A stretch of DNA of 64,000 nucleotides from Clostridiales bacterium (GCA_022775085.1 JALFJQ010000050.1:62001-126000); one strand, 5' to 3'. Shown: positions 26,618 through 36,936, counted from the first letter of the stretch. Notes: a model not told the origin generated them from the letters alone. Program-made: numbers and translations.

Positions 26618-28960
26618 TCAATACTCCAGGGGCTTGATGTGCCAGATTTCCTCGGCGTACTGACGGATGGTACGGTCGGAGGAGAACTTGGCGGCAGAAG
26701 CTACGTTGGTCAGACACTTGCGGCCGAAAGCCATGCGATCGGCATAGTCCCGGTTGGCCTGAAGCTTGGCGTTGACATAGGATTCATAGTCCAGCAGCAG
26801 ACGGTACTGGTCGGAGTTGCTGCCCCAGTCCAGCAGGGAGTGGAAGAGGTTCTGAAGGCCGTCATCGGTGGGCACAGTGCCGTCCACCAGGGTGTTGATG
26901 GCCCGGCGCAGATCGGCATTGCTGTCGTAAATGCCCCGGGGATAGTAGGAGCCGCGGCCGGCGTTGATCTGCTCCACGGTGTGGCCGAAGACATACTCGT
27001 TCTCGATGCCAGCCTCCTGAGCGATCTCCACATTGGCGCCGTCCAGGGTGCCCAGGGTCACAGCGCCGTTGAGCATCAGCTTCATGTTGCCGGTGCCGGA
27101 AGCCTCCGTGCCGGCAGGAGAGATCTGCTCGGAAACATCGGCGGCAGGGATGATGTGCTCAGCGTAGGAGCAGTTATAGTTCTGGACAAAGACCACCTTC
27201 ATCTTGTCAGCCACGGCGGGGTCGTTGTTGATCATCCGGGCCACCCGGTTGATGTAGCGGATAACAGACTTGGCATCCACATAACCGGGAGCGGACTTGG
27301 CGCCGAAGATAAAGGCAGTGGGCTGGAAGTCGGGCAGACGGCCCTCCTTCAGGCGGAAGTAGATGTCCACAACGGACAGAATGTTCATCAGCTGACGCTT
27401 GTACAGGTGCAGACGCTTGACCTGAACGTCGAACATGAAGTCGGGATTCAGCATGATGCCCTCGTGCTTGGCGATGACATGGCACAGCTGCTCCTTCTTC
27501 TGACGCTTGATGGCGTTGAACTGAGCGACGGTCGCGTCGTCGATCTTGTCCTTCAGGCCGCCGATCAGCTCCAGATCCTTCAGGAAGTCGCCGCCGACCT
27601 TCTCCCGGATCATATCGGTCAGCTCGGGGTTGCACAGGCCGATCCAGCGGCGGGGGGTGATGCCGTTGGTCTTGTTCTGGAAGCGCTCGGGGTAGGCCTG
27701 ATACCAATCCTTGAAGCAGTCGTCCTTCAGAATCTGGGTGTGGATCTCAGCAACACCGTTGACATAGCTGCCCACGTAGACGGACAGGTTGGCCATGTGA
27801 GCCACGTTGTCCTTCACGATGAACAGGTTGGGATGCTCACTCTTGAGCTTGGCATCGATCTGGCAGATAATGTCCACGATCTCAGGCACCACGGAGCGCA
27901 TCAGGTCCAGAGGCCACTTCTCCAGAGCCTCGCCCATGACGGTGTGGTTGGTGTAGGAGAAGGTCTTCTGCGCGACCTTGAAGGCATCGTCAAAGCTCAT
28001 GCCCTCCAGCTTCAGCAGACGGATCAGCTCGGGGATGGACATGGCGGGATGGGTGTCGTTCAGCTGGACAGCGTAGAACTCACCGAAACGGCGCAGATCA
28101 TTGCCGTGGGCGATCTTAAAGGTGCGGATCATATCCTGCAGGGAAGCGGAGGACAGCACATACTGCTGCTTGATGCGCAGCCGCTTGCCGTCCCAGGTGG
28201 AGTCGTTGGGATACAGTACACGGGTAATGTCCTCGGCCTTGTTCTTGGCGTCCAGAGCCCGCAGGTAGTCCTGAGAGTTGAAAGCGTCGAAGTTCAGCTC
28301 CTCCTCGGCCTCGCACTGCCACAGACGCAGGGTGCCCACATTCTTGGTTCCGTAGCCGATGATGGGCACGTCATAAGGAACGGCCAGCACGGTATGGTCG
28401 GGGAACTTGATCTTCACGGTGTGGTTATAGCGGCGGTAGGACCAGGGGTCACCGAACTTGGTCCAGTCGTCGGCCTTCTCCACCTGATTGCCGTTGCCGT
28501 CAAAGCTCTGCTTGAACAGACCGAACTTGTAGCGCAGGCCATAGCCGGACAGAGGGATGTTGGTGGAAGCGGCGGAGTCCAGGAAGCAGGCAGCCAGACG
28601 GCCCAGACCGCCATTGCCCAACGCGTCGTCTTCAATGTCCTCCAGCACAGCCAGATCCACGCCGCGCTCGGCAAACAGCTTCTTCATCTCGTCCAGAATG
28701 CCCAGATTAAACAGGTTGCTGTAGACAAGACGACCGATCAGGTATTCCGCAGAGATATAATAGGCCTTGCGCTCCTGCATACGGGTCTTTTTGGCATGGC
28801 TCCAGTTATCGGAGATGGCCATCATGACCGCTTGGCCCAGAGCCTCATGCAGCTCCTGAGGGGTCGCGTCTTTCAGAGATACGTCGTAAGTGTACTTCAG
28901 CTGTGCCTCCGTCCACTTCAGGATATTCTCGCAATTCAGATTCATTTTTTCAGCCTCCAT
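26618..28960 (-). CDS. glgP: glycogen/maltodextrin phosphorylase
   Basis: 780 aa; NGGLGRLAACFLDS, EASGTGNMKLMLNGAVTLGTLDGANVEI. Confidence 0.96.
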   Translation of the reverse strand: MEAEKMNLNCENILKWTEAQLKYTYDVSLKDATPQELHEALGQAVMMAISDNWSHAKKTRMQERKAYYISAEYLIGRLVYSNLFNLGILDEMKKLFAERGVDLAVLEDIEDDALGNGGLGRLAACFLDSAASTNIPLSGYGLRYKFGLFKQSFDGNGNQVEKADDWTKFGDPWSYRRYNHTVKIKFPDHTVLAVPYDVPIIGYGTKNVGTLRLWQCEAEEELNFDAFNSQDYLRALDAKNKAEDITRVLYPNDSTWDGKRLRIKQQYVLSSASLQDMIRTFKIAHGNDLRRFGEFYAVQLNDTHPAMSIPELIRLLKLEGMSFDDAFKVAQKTFSYTNHTVMGEALEKWPLDLMRSVVPEIVDIICQIDAKLKSEHPNLFIVKDNVAHMANLSVYVGSYVNGVAEIHTQILKDDCFKDWYQAYPERFQNKTNGITPRRWIGLCNPELTDMIREKVGGDFLKDLELIGGLKDKIDDATVAQFNAIKRQKKEQLCHVIAKHEGIMLNPDFMFDVQVKRLHLYKRQLMNILSVVDIYFRLKEGRLPDFQPTAFIFGAKSAPGYVDAKSVIRYINRVARMINNDPAVADKMKVVFVQNYNCSYAEHIIPAADVSEQISPAGTEASGTGNMKLMLNGAVTLGTLDGANVEIAQEAGIENEYVFGHTVEQINAGRGSYYPRGIYDSNADLRRAINTLVDGTVPTDDGLQNLFHSLLDWGSNSDQYRLLLDYESYVNAKLQANRDYADRMAFGRKCLTNVASAAKFSSDRTIRQYAEEIWHIKPLEY

Positions 28961-29056
28961 GATATTGGCGGAAGGACCGCCTTGGGTTTCAAACCGCTGA
29001 GCGGTTACAGTTACCGAATGCTGCTGGTCGAAACTGTATCGAATTAAACATAAAAT

Positions 29057-29116
29057 GAAACGTTTCCATCACATTCCAGCCTGTTATAGAATACCTTTCT
29101 TTTCCGATTTTGTCAA
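29057..29116 (-). promoter_or_regulatory. glgP promoter plus LacI-family-like operator
   Basis: TTGACA-17-TATTCT (29088-29116 on minus) and perfect palindrome GAAACGTTTC (29057-29066). Confidence 0.6.
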
Positions 29117-29245
29117 GTAAAACCCTTCGGAAAAAGGGGAAATTTTCCATTCCTGGCATATGCTTGAAATGATTCCCCGATTTTCAGGGAATCATTCCCG
29201 GATACATGGAAAAGTTCGATCATCGGCAATATTCGGAAAACGTGA

Positions 29246-29271
29246 AAAGGCCCGCCGGATGGCGGGCCTTT
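29246..29271 (-). terminator. ABC ATPase gene terminator
   Basis: GGCCCGCC-atcc-GGCGGGCC followed by TTTT on minus strand. Confidence 0.8.
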
Positions 29272-29284
29272 CTTGATGTACAAA

Positions 29285-30472
29285 TCAGGCTTCCAGGTTG
29301 ATGCCGGTCTCCTTGGAGAACAGGTGGCACACATGGCCGGGGAAGGTGTACTTGACGGTGCTGCCGCCCGTCAGAGCGGCGACTTCGGCACCGGTCATGT
29401 TCATGGTGGAAACGACCATGACCACGTCGCGGCCCATGGAGGTCACGTGCAGGTGGACGGAGGAGCCCATCAGCTCGGACACATCGACCTTGCCCTCGAT
29501 ACCGGTGGTATCCAGGGTGATGTGCTCGGGACGGACGCCCAGGACAACATCCTGCTCAGCCACATTGTTGGCGGCCAGCTTAGCCTGCTTCTCCTCGGAC
29601 AGCTCGACGGTCAGGCTGTCCAGCTTGACAGCGTACTTGCCGTTCTGCTTGACCAGCTTGGCGTTCTCAAACAGGTTCATCTGAGGCGTACCGATGAAGG
29701 TAGCGACAAACAGGTTGTAAGGATGGTTGAACACTTCCTGAGGAGTGCCGATCTGCTGGATGAAGCCGTCCTTCATGATGACGATCCGGTCGCCCAGGGT
29801 CATAGCCTCGGTCTGGTCGTGGGTAACGTAAATGAAGGTGGTGTTGATGCGCTGACGCAGCTTGATGATCTCAGCACGCATCTGGTTACGCAGCTTGGCG
29901 TCCAGGTTGGACAGAGGCTCGTCCATCAGCAGAACCTTGGGCTCACGGACGATAGCACGGCCGATGGCAACACGCTGACGCTGACCACCGGACAGAGCCT
30001 TGGGCTTACGGCCCAGGTACTGGGTGATGTCCAGAATCTCGGCGGCTTCCTTGACCTTCTTGTCGATTTCGTCCTTGGGCATCTTGCGCAGCTTCAGGGC
30101 GAAGGCGATGTTATCATAAACGGTCATATGGGGGTACAGAGCGTAGTTCTGGAAGACCATGGCGATGTCGCGGTCCTTGGGAGCAACGTCGTTCACCAGC
30201 TTGTCGCCGATGTACAGCTCACCGCCGGAAATCTCTTCCAGACCGGCAACCATCCGCAGGGTGGTGGACTTACCGCAGCCGGAAGGTCCAACCAGAACGA
30301 TGAACTCCTTGTCGGCGATGTCCAGGTTGAACTCCTGAACCGCCACGACGCCCTCGTCCGTGATCTGCAGATTGGTCTTCTTTTCGGGCTCGCCCTTCTT
30401 CTTTTTCATCTTGGCGTCGTCGCCGTTGAAGGGATAGACCTTTTTGATGTTCTTCAGGGTTAAGCTTGCCAT
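29285..30472 (-). CDS. sugar ABC transporter ATP-binding protein (MsmK/UgpC-like)
   Basis: VGPSGCGKSTTLRMVAGLE, ALSGGQRQRVAIGRAI, LMDEPLSNLDAKLR. Confidence 0.93.
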   Translation of the reverse strand: MASLTLKNIKKVYPFNGDDAKMKKKKGEPEKKTNLQITDEGVVAVQEFNLDIADKEFIVLVGPSGCGKSTTLRMVAGLEEISGGELYIGDKLVNDVAPKDRDIAMVFQNYALYPHMTVYDNIAFALKLRKMPKDEIDKKVKEAAEILDITQYLGRKPKALSGGQRQRVAIGRAIVREPKVLLMDEPLSNLDAKLRNQMRAEIIKLRQRINTTFIYVTHDQTEAMTLGDRIVIMKDGFIQQIGTPQEVFNHPYNLFVATFIGTPQMNLFENAKLVKQNGKYAVKLDSLTVELSEEKQAKLAANNVAEQDVVLGVRPEHITLDTTGIEGKVDVSELMGSSVHLHVTSMGRDVVMVVSTMNMTGAEVAALTGGSTVKYTFPGHVCHLFSKETGINLEA

Positions 30473-30931
30473 AATTTTTTCGACTCTAAACGCACCTACC
30501 ATTTTCGCGCGCGTTCTCGCATACCCGGACAGCAAAAGACCGGGAGCATTACGACAGGTCTCCACACTGCCGCACCGTAAGTCAGACGGATTTATCCTCC
30601 TTTAATTCAGCGAACGGCGCCTAGAGTAGTGGAGTAGGCGCAATTCACCTGGATAAGCAAATTCTAGCATAGGATCAGCGTTCTGGCAATCGTGTATAAT
30701 GACAGATTTTCCCGTACGGAATTATGCATTTTGACAAAAACCGCCGCAGTCCGTTTATTCCTATTCAGTCGTAGGAATTTAGTGAATTTCCCGCTTGCAT
30801 TTCTTGTCAAATATGATAGAATATAGTTGTGTGCGGATTTCTATTTTGTTGAATTCGCACGACACACATTTGTGTGCTGAGGAAGCACGCGCACAAAGTG
30901 CAATATTCCTAGAAAGGAGGAAAACATTTTT

Positions 30932-32212
30932 ATGACAAAGGATCATCCCAATTACAATGCCTACATCAGGATTCTGAAGGAGGAGCTTGTCCCTGCCATG
31001 GGATGCACGGAGCCCATCGCGCTGGCTTACTGCGCCGCCAAGGCAAGGCAGGTTCTTGGGGTTCTTCCTGACAGGGTATTGATCCAGGCCAGCGGCAGCA
31101 TCATCAAAAACGTCAAAAGCGTCATCGTTCCCAACACCAACCATATGAAGGGAATCCCCGCCGCGGCGGCGGCGGGAATCGTGGCAGGCGATGCCTCCCG
31201 GCAGCTGGAGGTCATCGCCAGCGTCACCGACGAACAGATCGAGGAAATGCGCGCCTATCTGGAGCGCACTCCCATCACGGTGGAGCACGTGGACAACGGC
31301 CTGACCTTCGAGATCGCCGTGACTGTTTCCTGCGGCAGCGACTGGGCCAGCGTCCGTATCGTCAACTACCACACCAACATTGTTCACATTGAGCGCAACG
31401 GCGAAGTCCTGCTGGACATCCCGGTGGATGGAGAGGGCGAGGCCGGCCTTACCGACCGCTCCTGCCTGAATCTTAAGGACATTCTGGATTTCGCGGAATC
31501 CGTGGATATTGCGGATGTCAAGTCTGTGCTGGACCGTCAGATCCAGTACAACAGCGCCATTGCCGAGGAAGGTCTGCGGGGCAATTACGGCTCCAACATC
31601 GGAAGTGTCCTGCTTCGCACCTACGGCGATGACAACGTGATGGTTCGTGCCAAGGCCATGGCAGCGGCAGGCTCGGACGCCCGTATGAACGGCTGTGAAA
31701 TGCCCGTGGTCATCAATTCCGGCTCCGGCAATCAGGGCATGACCACTTCCCTGCCCGTCATTGAGTACGCCAAGGAGCTGAAGGTCAGCGACGAGACCCT
31801 CTATCGGGCACTGACGCTGGCAAACCTCACCACCATCCACCAGAAGACCAGCATTGGCCGTCTGTCCGCCTTCTGCGGCGCCGTCAGCGCCGGAGCGGGA
31901 GCCGGTGCCGGCATTGCCTATCTCATGGGCTCCGATCTTGACGGCATCTCCCACACCGTCGCCAACGCCATTGCCACCACCGGCGGCATCGTCTGCGACG
32001 GCGCCAAGGCGTCCTGCGCCTCCAAAATCGCCACGGCAGTGGAGGCCGGCATCCTGGGCTACAATATGCACGTCCAGAATCAGGACTTCCAGCCAGACGA
32101 CGGTCTGGTGGGCGATACCCCCGAGGAGACCATCACCAACATAGGCCGCCTGGGCAAAGAGGGCATGAAGGGCACCAACGAGGAAATTATCAAAATCATG
32201 GTCGGCGAATAG
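30932..32212 (+). CDS. L-cysteine desulfidase / UPF0597 family protein
   Basis: 426 aa; LVPAMGCTEPIALAYCAAKAR, INSGSGNQGMTTSLPV. Confidence 0.9.
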   Translation: MTKDHPNYNAYIRILKEELVPAMGCTEPIALAYCAAKARQVLGVLPDRVLIQASGSIIKNVKSVIVPNTNHMKGIPAAAAAGIVAGDASRQLEVIASVTDEQIEEMRAYLERTPITVEHVDNGLTFEIAVTVSCGSDWASVRIVNYHTNIVHIERNGEVLLDIPVDGEGEAGLTDRSCLNLKDILDFAESVDIADVKSVLDRQIQYNSAIAEEGLRGNYGSNIGSVLLRTYGDDNVMVRAKAMAAAGSDARMNGCEMPVVINSGSGNQGMTTSLPVIEYAKELKVSDETLYRALTLANLTTIHQKTSIGRLSAFCGAVSAGAGAGAGIAYLMGSDLDGISHTVANAIATTGGIVCDGAKASCASKIATAVEAGILGYNMHVQNQDFQPDDGLVGDTPEETITNIGRLGKEGMKGTNEEIIKIMVGE

Positions 32213-32260
32213 CCACCCCCGTAAGAAAGAAGAACGTAAAAAAGTAAGGAGAAAAGCACT

Positions 32261-33454
32261 ATGAAAAAACTGTTTTCCAGCCTTCCCGCCAAGCTGCTGA
32301 TCGGCATCGTCGTCGGCATCATCGTGGGCCTGATCGTTCCCGCATCCGTCATGGTGGTTCTGGTTCCCATCAAGAATATCATGGGCCAGGTCATCAGCTT
32401 CATCGTTCCCCTGATTGTCATCGGCTTCATCGCACCCTCCATTACCAAGCTGGGCAACAACGCCTCCAAGCTGCTGGGGGTGGCGCTGATCATCGCCTAC
32501 GCTTCTTCCGTTCTGGCCGCTCTGCTGTCCACGGTGGCCGGTTACGTTCTCATCCCCATGATGAACACCGCCAAGCAGGCCGCCGAGCTGAAGGAGCTGC
32601 CCGCCGACGTCTTCGGTCTGGCCATTCCCCAGATCATGCCCGTCATGTCCGCCCTGGTCTTCTCCGTCCTCATTGGCCTGGCCGCCGTGTGGACCAAGGC
32701 CAAGACCATCACCACCATTCTGGACGAGTTCCAGAAGATCGTGCTGGATCTGGTGTCCAAGATTGTCATCCCCATTCTGCCCTTTTTCATCGCCTGCACC
32801 TTCGCGTGCCTGGCCTATGAGGGCACCATCACCAAGCAGCTGCCCATCTTCCTGATGGCTGTGGTCGTGGTTCTGGTGGGCCACTTTATCTGGCTGGCGG
32901 TTCTGTACGGCACTGCCGGTGCCTACGCCAAGCGCAGCCCCATCGAGGTCGTGAAGTACTACGGCCCCGCCTATATCACCGCCGTGGGCACCATGTCCTC
33001 CGCCGCCACCCTGTCCGTGGCTCTGCAGTGTGCCCACAAGTCCCCCGTGCTCCGCAAGGACATGGTTGACTTCGGCATTCCCCTGTTCGCCAATGTCCAC
33101 CTGTGCGGCTCCGTTCTCACCGAGACCTTCTTCGTCATGATCGTCTCCCTGATCCTGTACGGCCAGCTGCCCAGCGTCGGCACCATGATCCTGTTCTGCG
33201 TGCTGCTGGGCATCTTCGCCATCGGCGCTCCCGGCGTCCCCGGCGGCACCGTCATGGCCTCCCTGGGCATCGTCACCAGCGTTCTGGGCTTCGGCGCGGA
33301 GGGCACCGCCCTGCTTCTGGCCATCTTTGCCATTCAGGACTCCTTCGGCACCGCCTGCAACGTCACCGGCGACGGCGCTCTGACCCTGATCCTCACCGGC
33401 TACTGTGAGAAGCACGGCCTGGCGGAACAGTCCAACATCGGCGTAGACCTGTAA
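32261..33454 (+). CDS. dicarboxylate/amino acid:cation symporter
   Basis: 397 aa; GTMSSAATLSVALQ, GAPGVPGGTVMASLG, NVTGDGAL. Confidence 0.88.
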   Translation: MKKLFSSLPAKLLIGIVVGIIVGLIVPASVMVVLVPIKNIMGQVISFIVPLIVIGFIAPSITKLGNNASKLLGVALIIAYASSVLAALLSTVAGYVLIPMMNTAKQAAELKELPADVFGLAIPQIMPVMSALVFSVLIGLAAVWTKAKTITTILDEFQKIVLDLVSKIVIPILPFFIACTFACLAYEGTITKQLPIFLMAVVVVLVGHFIWLAVLYGTAGAYAKRSPIEVVKYYGPAYITAVGTMSSAATLSVALQCAHKSPVLRKDMVDFGIPLFANVHLCGSVLTETFFVMIVSLILYGQLPSVGTMILFCVLLGIFAIGAPGVPGGTVMASLGIVTSVLGFGAEGTALLLAIFAIQDSFGTACNVTGDGALTLILTGYCEKHGLAEQSNIGVDL

Positions 33455-33476
33455 GCGCCTTCCCAAATCCGAAAAA

Positions 33477-33506
33477 ATGCCGCTCCCCGGGGGGCGGCGT
33501 TTTTCT
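33477..33506 (+). terminator. intrinsic terminator
   Basis: GCCGCTCCCC-GGGGGGCGGC-GTTTTTC. Confidence 0.75.
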
Positions 33507-33790
33507 GTCAGACCGCTGTGCTTTCTCCCCGTTTCCCGCCAATAAGCCGTTTTTCCCCTCTGATGTCATTGTGGGACGAACGGCATCTGCGCGAAGATAC
33601 GGCGGATTTCGACACGTTTCTCGCGAAATGTTACATTTTCTTTCAATTTGGACACGAATTGTCGATGTTTGACGAACGATTGTTACGAATTCCACTTGCA
33701 AATCGTAACATATCGTGATATTCTTTTGGTGTCGCACATGGCAGTTACGCCGTGAACTGGGGAGAATTCTACATGACAGGAGAGGAATGT

Positions 33791-34570
33791 ATGGAACACA
33801 CATCTACGGTATTTATTGCCGACAGCGCCGAGGACTTCTGTTCCGGTCTTACCGCCGCGTTGCAGCGCACCGACGGCTTTCGTGTTTTGGGAACTGCCGG
33901 CGACGGGGAACAGGCGATCCGCATGATCGGGGAGAAACAGCCGGACATCCTGGTGCTGGATCTGATGCTGGCGAAGAAGGACGGGATCAGCGTGCTGAAG
34001 GCCATCGCTTCCATGGAGCATAAGCCAATCACGCTGGCAACTTCCGCGTTTTTAACGGAATACGTTTCCACGGCGGCAGCCAATCTGGGCGTACGGTATC
34101 TGATGCTGAAGCCCTGTGACATGACTGCGCTGGTCGAGCGGCTGGAGGAGATCCGGGGTGGGGAGAGCCTGCGGTATCCCGTCCAGCGCCGGACTGACAA
34201 GGTAAGCATTGAGACCCTGGTGACCAATATCATCCATGAGATCGGTGTTCCCGCCCACATCAAGGGCTATCAGTATCTGCGGGAAGCCATCATCATTGCC
34301 GTCAACGACATGGACGTGATCAACGCCATCACCAAGGTGCTCTACCCCGAGGTGGCTAAGAACTTCGGCACCACGCCCAGCAGAGTGGAACGGGCCATCC
34401 GCCACGCCATTGAAGTTGCCTGGGATCGGGGCGACCTGGACACCCTGCAAAAATTCTTTGGCTACACCGTATCCAACACCAAGGGTAAGCCCACCAATTC
34501 GGAGTTCATCGCCCTGATTGCGGACAAACTCCAGCTTCAGCTCAAGAGCGCCGAGGCGGCCCAATTCTGA
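33791..34570 (+). CDS. spo0A: sporulation transcription factor Spo0A (receiver + DNA-binding domain)
   Basis: [67 protein letters not shown]. Confidence 0.96.
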   Translation: MEHTSTVFIADSAEDFCSGLTAALQRTDGFRVLGTAGDGEQAIRMIGEKQPDILVLDLMLAKKDGISVLKAIASMEHKPITLATSAFLTEYVSTAAANLGVRYLMLKPCDMTALVERLEEIRGGESLRYPVQRRTDKVSIETLVTNIIHEIGVPAHIKGYQYLREAIIIAVNDMDVINAITKVLYPEVAKNFGTTPSRVERAIRHAIEVAWDRGDLDTLQKFFGYTVSNTKGKPTNSEFIALIADKLQLQLKSAEAAQF

Positions 34571-34580
34571 ACAAATAGGA

Positions 34581-34620
34581 TGTCATTGCGAACCAGTCCG
34601 CAGACTGGTGTGGCAATCCC
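34581..34620. repeat. same dispersed repeat family, half copy B
   Basis: tgtcattgcgaaccagtccgcagactggtgtggcaatcc, right half missing. Confidence 0.8.
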
Positions 34621-34779
34621 CCAAGTTTTCAGAGTTTTTTCTTTTGGGCGGCCAACCCTATGAATGTTGGGAAACCCCCAATAGAGGAAACCTGTGAAGC
34701 CTATCAACATCCTTTATCGCACCTATAAATACTCCTGCTTTATTGGGTGAAAATCACGCCAATGAACAGGAGTATTTTT

Positions 34780-35769
34780 ATGGCAATTTGTTTGGATTTT
34801 GACTGGCAAACCAATGAATTTATGCTTTATTGCCGCACCACCCAATTAAGGGAAAAAACGATGCTTTCTTATGAACAAACCCTGCGATTATTTGAGAAAT
34901 GGTGTAAAGAAGAACAGGGTATCAGCACCGTAGATAAGGTCAATGAGAATGTGATACGCAGATACATTTTTGACCTCCAAGAAAGAGGCAAATACACCTT
35001 CTATTCCAACGATAAGCAAAAGGCAATCAACTACCCAGAACGGCGGAGGGACTTCCGCAAACCTGTCAGCACCATCACGATCAACAACTATATTCGCAAT
35101 CTTCGGGTGTTCTTCAACTATCTGGAACGCAACTACATAATTAAGAAAAATCCGATGAAGCGGGTACGACAACTGAAATCCAACAGAGAACCGAAGGTGT
35201 ATCTGACTGACGATGAACTGCGCAAGTTGCTGTCAAAGTTTGACCGTTCGTATTTCTCCGAACATCGGGATTATGTGATGATCCTCCTGATGCTCGACAG
35301 CGGGATGCGGTTGGGAGAGTGTTCCACCCTTTTGGTGTCGGATTTGGAACTTTCCCGCAAGCGGATAAATCTGCGGGCGGAGGAAACCAAAGGGCGGAAA
35401 GAAAGAACTGTATTTTTCTCCCCCAAGACCGAAAAGGTTCTGCGGAGTTGGCTCCAATACAAAGACCGCTATGTGGAAAGTGATTATCTATTCCCCGTCA
35501 AGGAACACGGCGGTTCCATCGGTGTCGGCAATTTTGAAGGCAATTTTCGGAAGTACATTGCCCGTGCGGGGCTGAATGAAGAATACACACCCCATTGTCT
35601 GCGGAACAATTTTGCAAAAAGATGCCTCATGAATGGTATGGACATTTACACCCTCAGTAAGATTTTGGGCCATTCCAGCGTGACCGTCACGGAACAGGCT
35701 TATCTTGATATCAATGACGATGATATGAGCAAACGCTATCAGCATTACAGTCCCCTGAACGGTGTATAA
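34780..35769 (+). CDS. tyrosine-type recombinase/integrase
   Basis: LDSGMRLGECSTLLVSDLELSRKRINLR, TPHCLRNNFAKRCLMNGMDIYTLSKILGHSSVTVTEQAYLDI. Confidence 0.92.
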   Translation: MAICLDFDWQTNEFMLYCRTTQLREKTMLSYEQTLRLFEKWCKEEQGISTVDKVNENVIRRYIFDLQERGKYTFYSNDKQKAINYPERRRDFRKPVSTITINNYIRNLRVFFNYLERNYIIKKNPMKRVRQLKSNREPKVYLTDDELRKLLSKFDRSYFSEHRDYVMILLMLDSGMRLGECSTLLVSDLELSRKRINLRAEETKGRKERTVFFSPKTEKVLRSWLQYKDRYVESDYLFPVKEHGGSIGVGNFEGNFRKYIARAGLNEEYTPHCLRNNFAKRCLMNGMDIYTLSKILGHSSVTVTEQAYLDINDDDMSKRYQHYSPLNGV

Positions 35770-35850
35770 GTTCGAACAAGTTGGTACATCTTTTTACAAG
35801 ATAGCACAAGAGAGAGGAAGTTTGTACGACTTCTTCTCTCTTTGCATCTG

Positions 35851-36849
35851 TTAGTACATCTCGGCTATGCCTTTTACATAGTTCCCCATTTCTTCCACCA
35901 CTTCGGCGGGAGCCAGAATGCGGACGGCCTTGCCTAAACCGCAAATCCATCCGAAGAACTGCGGGCTGACTTCAATGTCCGTATGAATGGTAAAATGCTT
36001 TTCATCGTCGGGAATCATCACAATGTCCCGCCCGAAGCGGTCAATCACCACATTCGCCAAGTGGTTGGAGAATCTGATCTTTACCTTCTGGACTTTGCCG
36101 GAAAACATAGAGAACATCCGCAGAGAACGCTCAGACAAATTCAGTTCCTTAAACTCTTTCTTTCCCTCCCGCTTCTGGGCTACAATGCTGATACCATCCA
36201 TCTTATCCACACGGAAATGCTTCATCTTCCCGCCCTCAAAAGCCAAAAGATAATAGTTGTTATCGCTCCACAACAGGGCGTAAGGGCTTGCGGTGTAGAG
36301 TTCGCCTTTTTTGTAAAATGCCTTTTGTTTTTTCGGGGTGAAATAGAAGTATTTGAAAGTGATCTGCCAGTCATTGGCGATAGCGGTGTGGAGATCGTCA
36401 AGGTGGTAGAAAATGCTGTCATTCATACTGCGGACACGGTTGGGAACATAGCACCGCCGATCTAACAGCACCCGATCATAGCGGCTTGCTTTCGCTTTCA
36501 GTTTGTCGGTCAGGTTTTTTGCCTGTTTCTGGGTGATGAAGCGGGAGGACTGAACGCTGTCAATAAGAAGTTGGAGTTCCTGTGTGTCAAACTCCCGATC
36601 TACAATTCTCCAACCCCGTGTCCGCCCGTCATACTGGGTTTCATAGCCGTATTCGTCCAAAAGGTGAAGATCGGAACAGACCGTTTTCTGCTCCACGGGG
36701 ATTTTGAAATAGTTGTCAAAGTGATCGATAATTTCCTGAACCTTTACCGTGTGGGTTTCATCCGTATTTTCCAAAAGATAGTCCAGAAGATAGAGCAGTT
36801 TCAGTCTTTGGTTCTGCGATCTGCCCTTGCCTTTTTCGCCGTTCGCCAT
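35851..36849 (-). CDS. WYL domain-containing transcriptional regulator
   Basis: 332 aa; N-terminal wHTH, central domain with SPYALLWSDNNYYLLAFEGGKMKHFRVDKMDGI. Confidence 0.88.
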   Translation of the reverse strand: MANGEKGKGRSQNQRLKLLYLLDYLLENTDETHTVKVQEIIDHFDNYFKIPVEQKTVCSDLHLLDEYGYETQYDGRTRGWRIVDREFDTQELQLLIDSVQSSRFITQKQAKNLTDKLKAKASRYDRVLLDRRCYVPNRVRSMNDSIFYHLDDLHTAIANDWQITFKYFYFTPKKQKAFYKKGELYTASPYALLWSDNNYYLLAFEGGKMKHFRVDKMDGISIVAQKREGKKEFKELNLSERSLRMFSMFSGKVQKVKIRFSNHLANVVIDRFGRDIVMIPDDEKHFTIHTDIEVSPQFFGWICGLGKAVRILAPAEVVEEMGNYVKGIAEMY

Positions 36850-36936
36850 TGTAGCCCCTCCGTGGCGGGTTTTCTGTTAGTATAGCACATTGCACCAAAA
36901 GAAAAAAGGGCGGATTTCTCCGCCCCTGTTCAATAT

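Noticed and set aside
26524-26620. ANTAR (EutV-type) dual hexaloop antiterminator upstream of eutG
   Set aside because: Only the glgP terminator is evident; no A1/G4 hexaloop pair found by eye.
26543-29047. 834-aa plus-strand ORF antisense to glgP
   Set aside because: Composition artefact (VLHD/HVHG repeats); glgP is unambiguous on the minus strand.
30779-33466. 895-aa minus-strand ORF over the cysteine desulfidase/symporter genes
   Set aside because: Low-complexity Gly/His/Asp/Gln composition typical of antisense frames in GC-rich genes; the plus-strand genes have clear family motifs.
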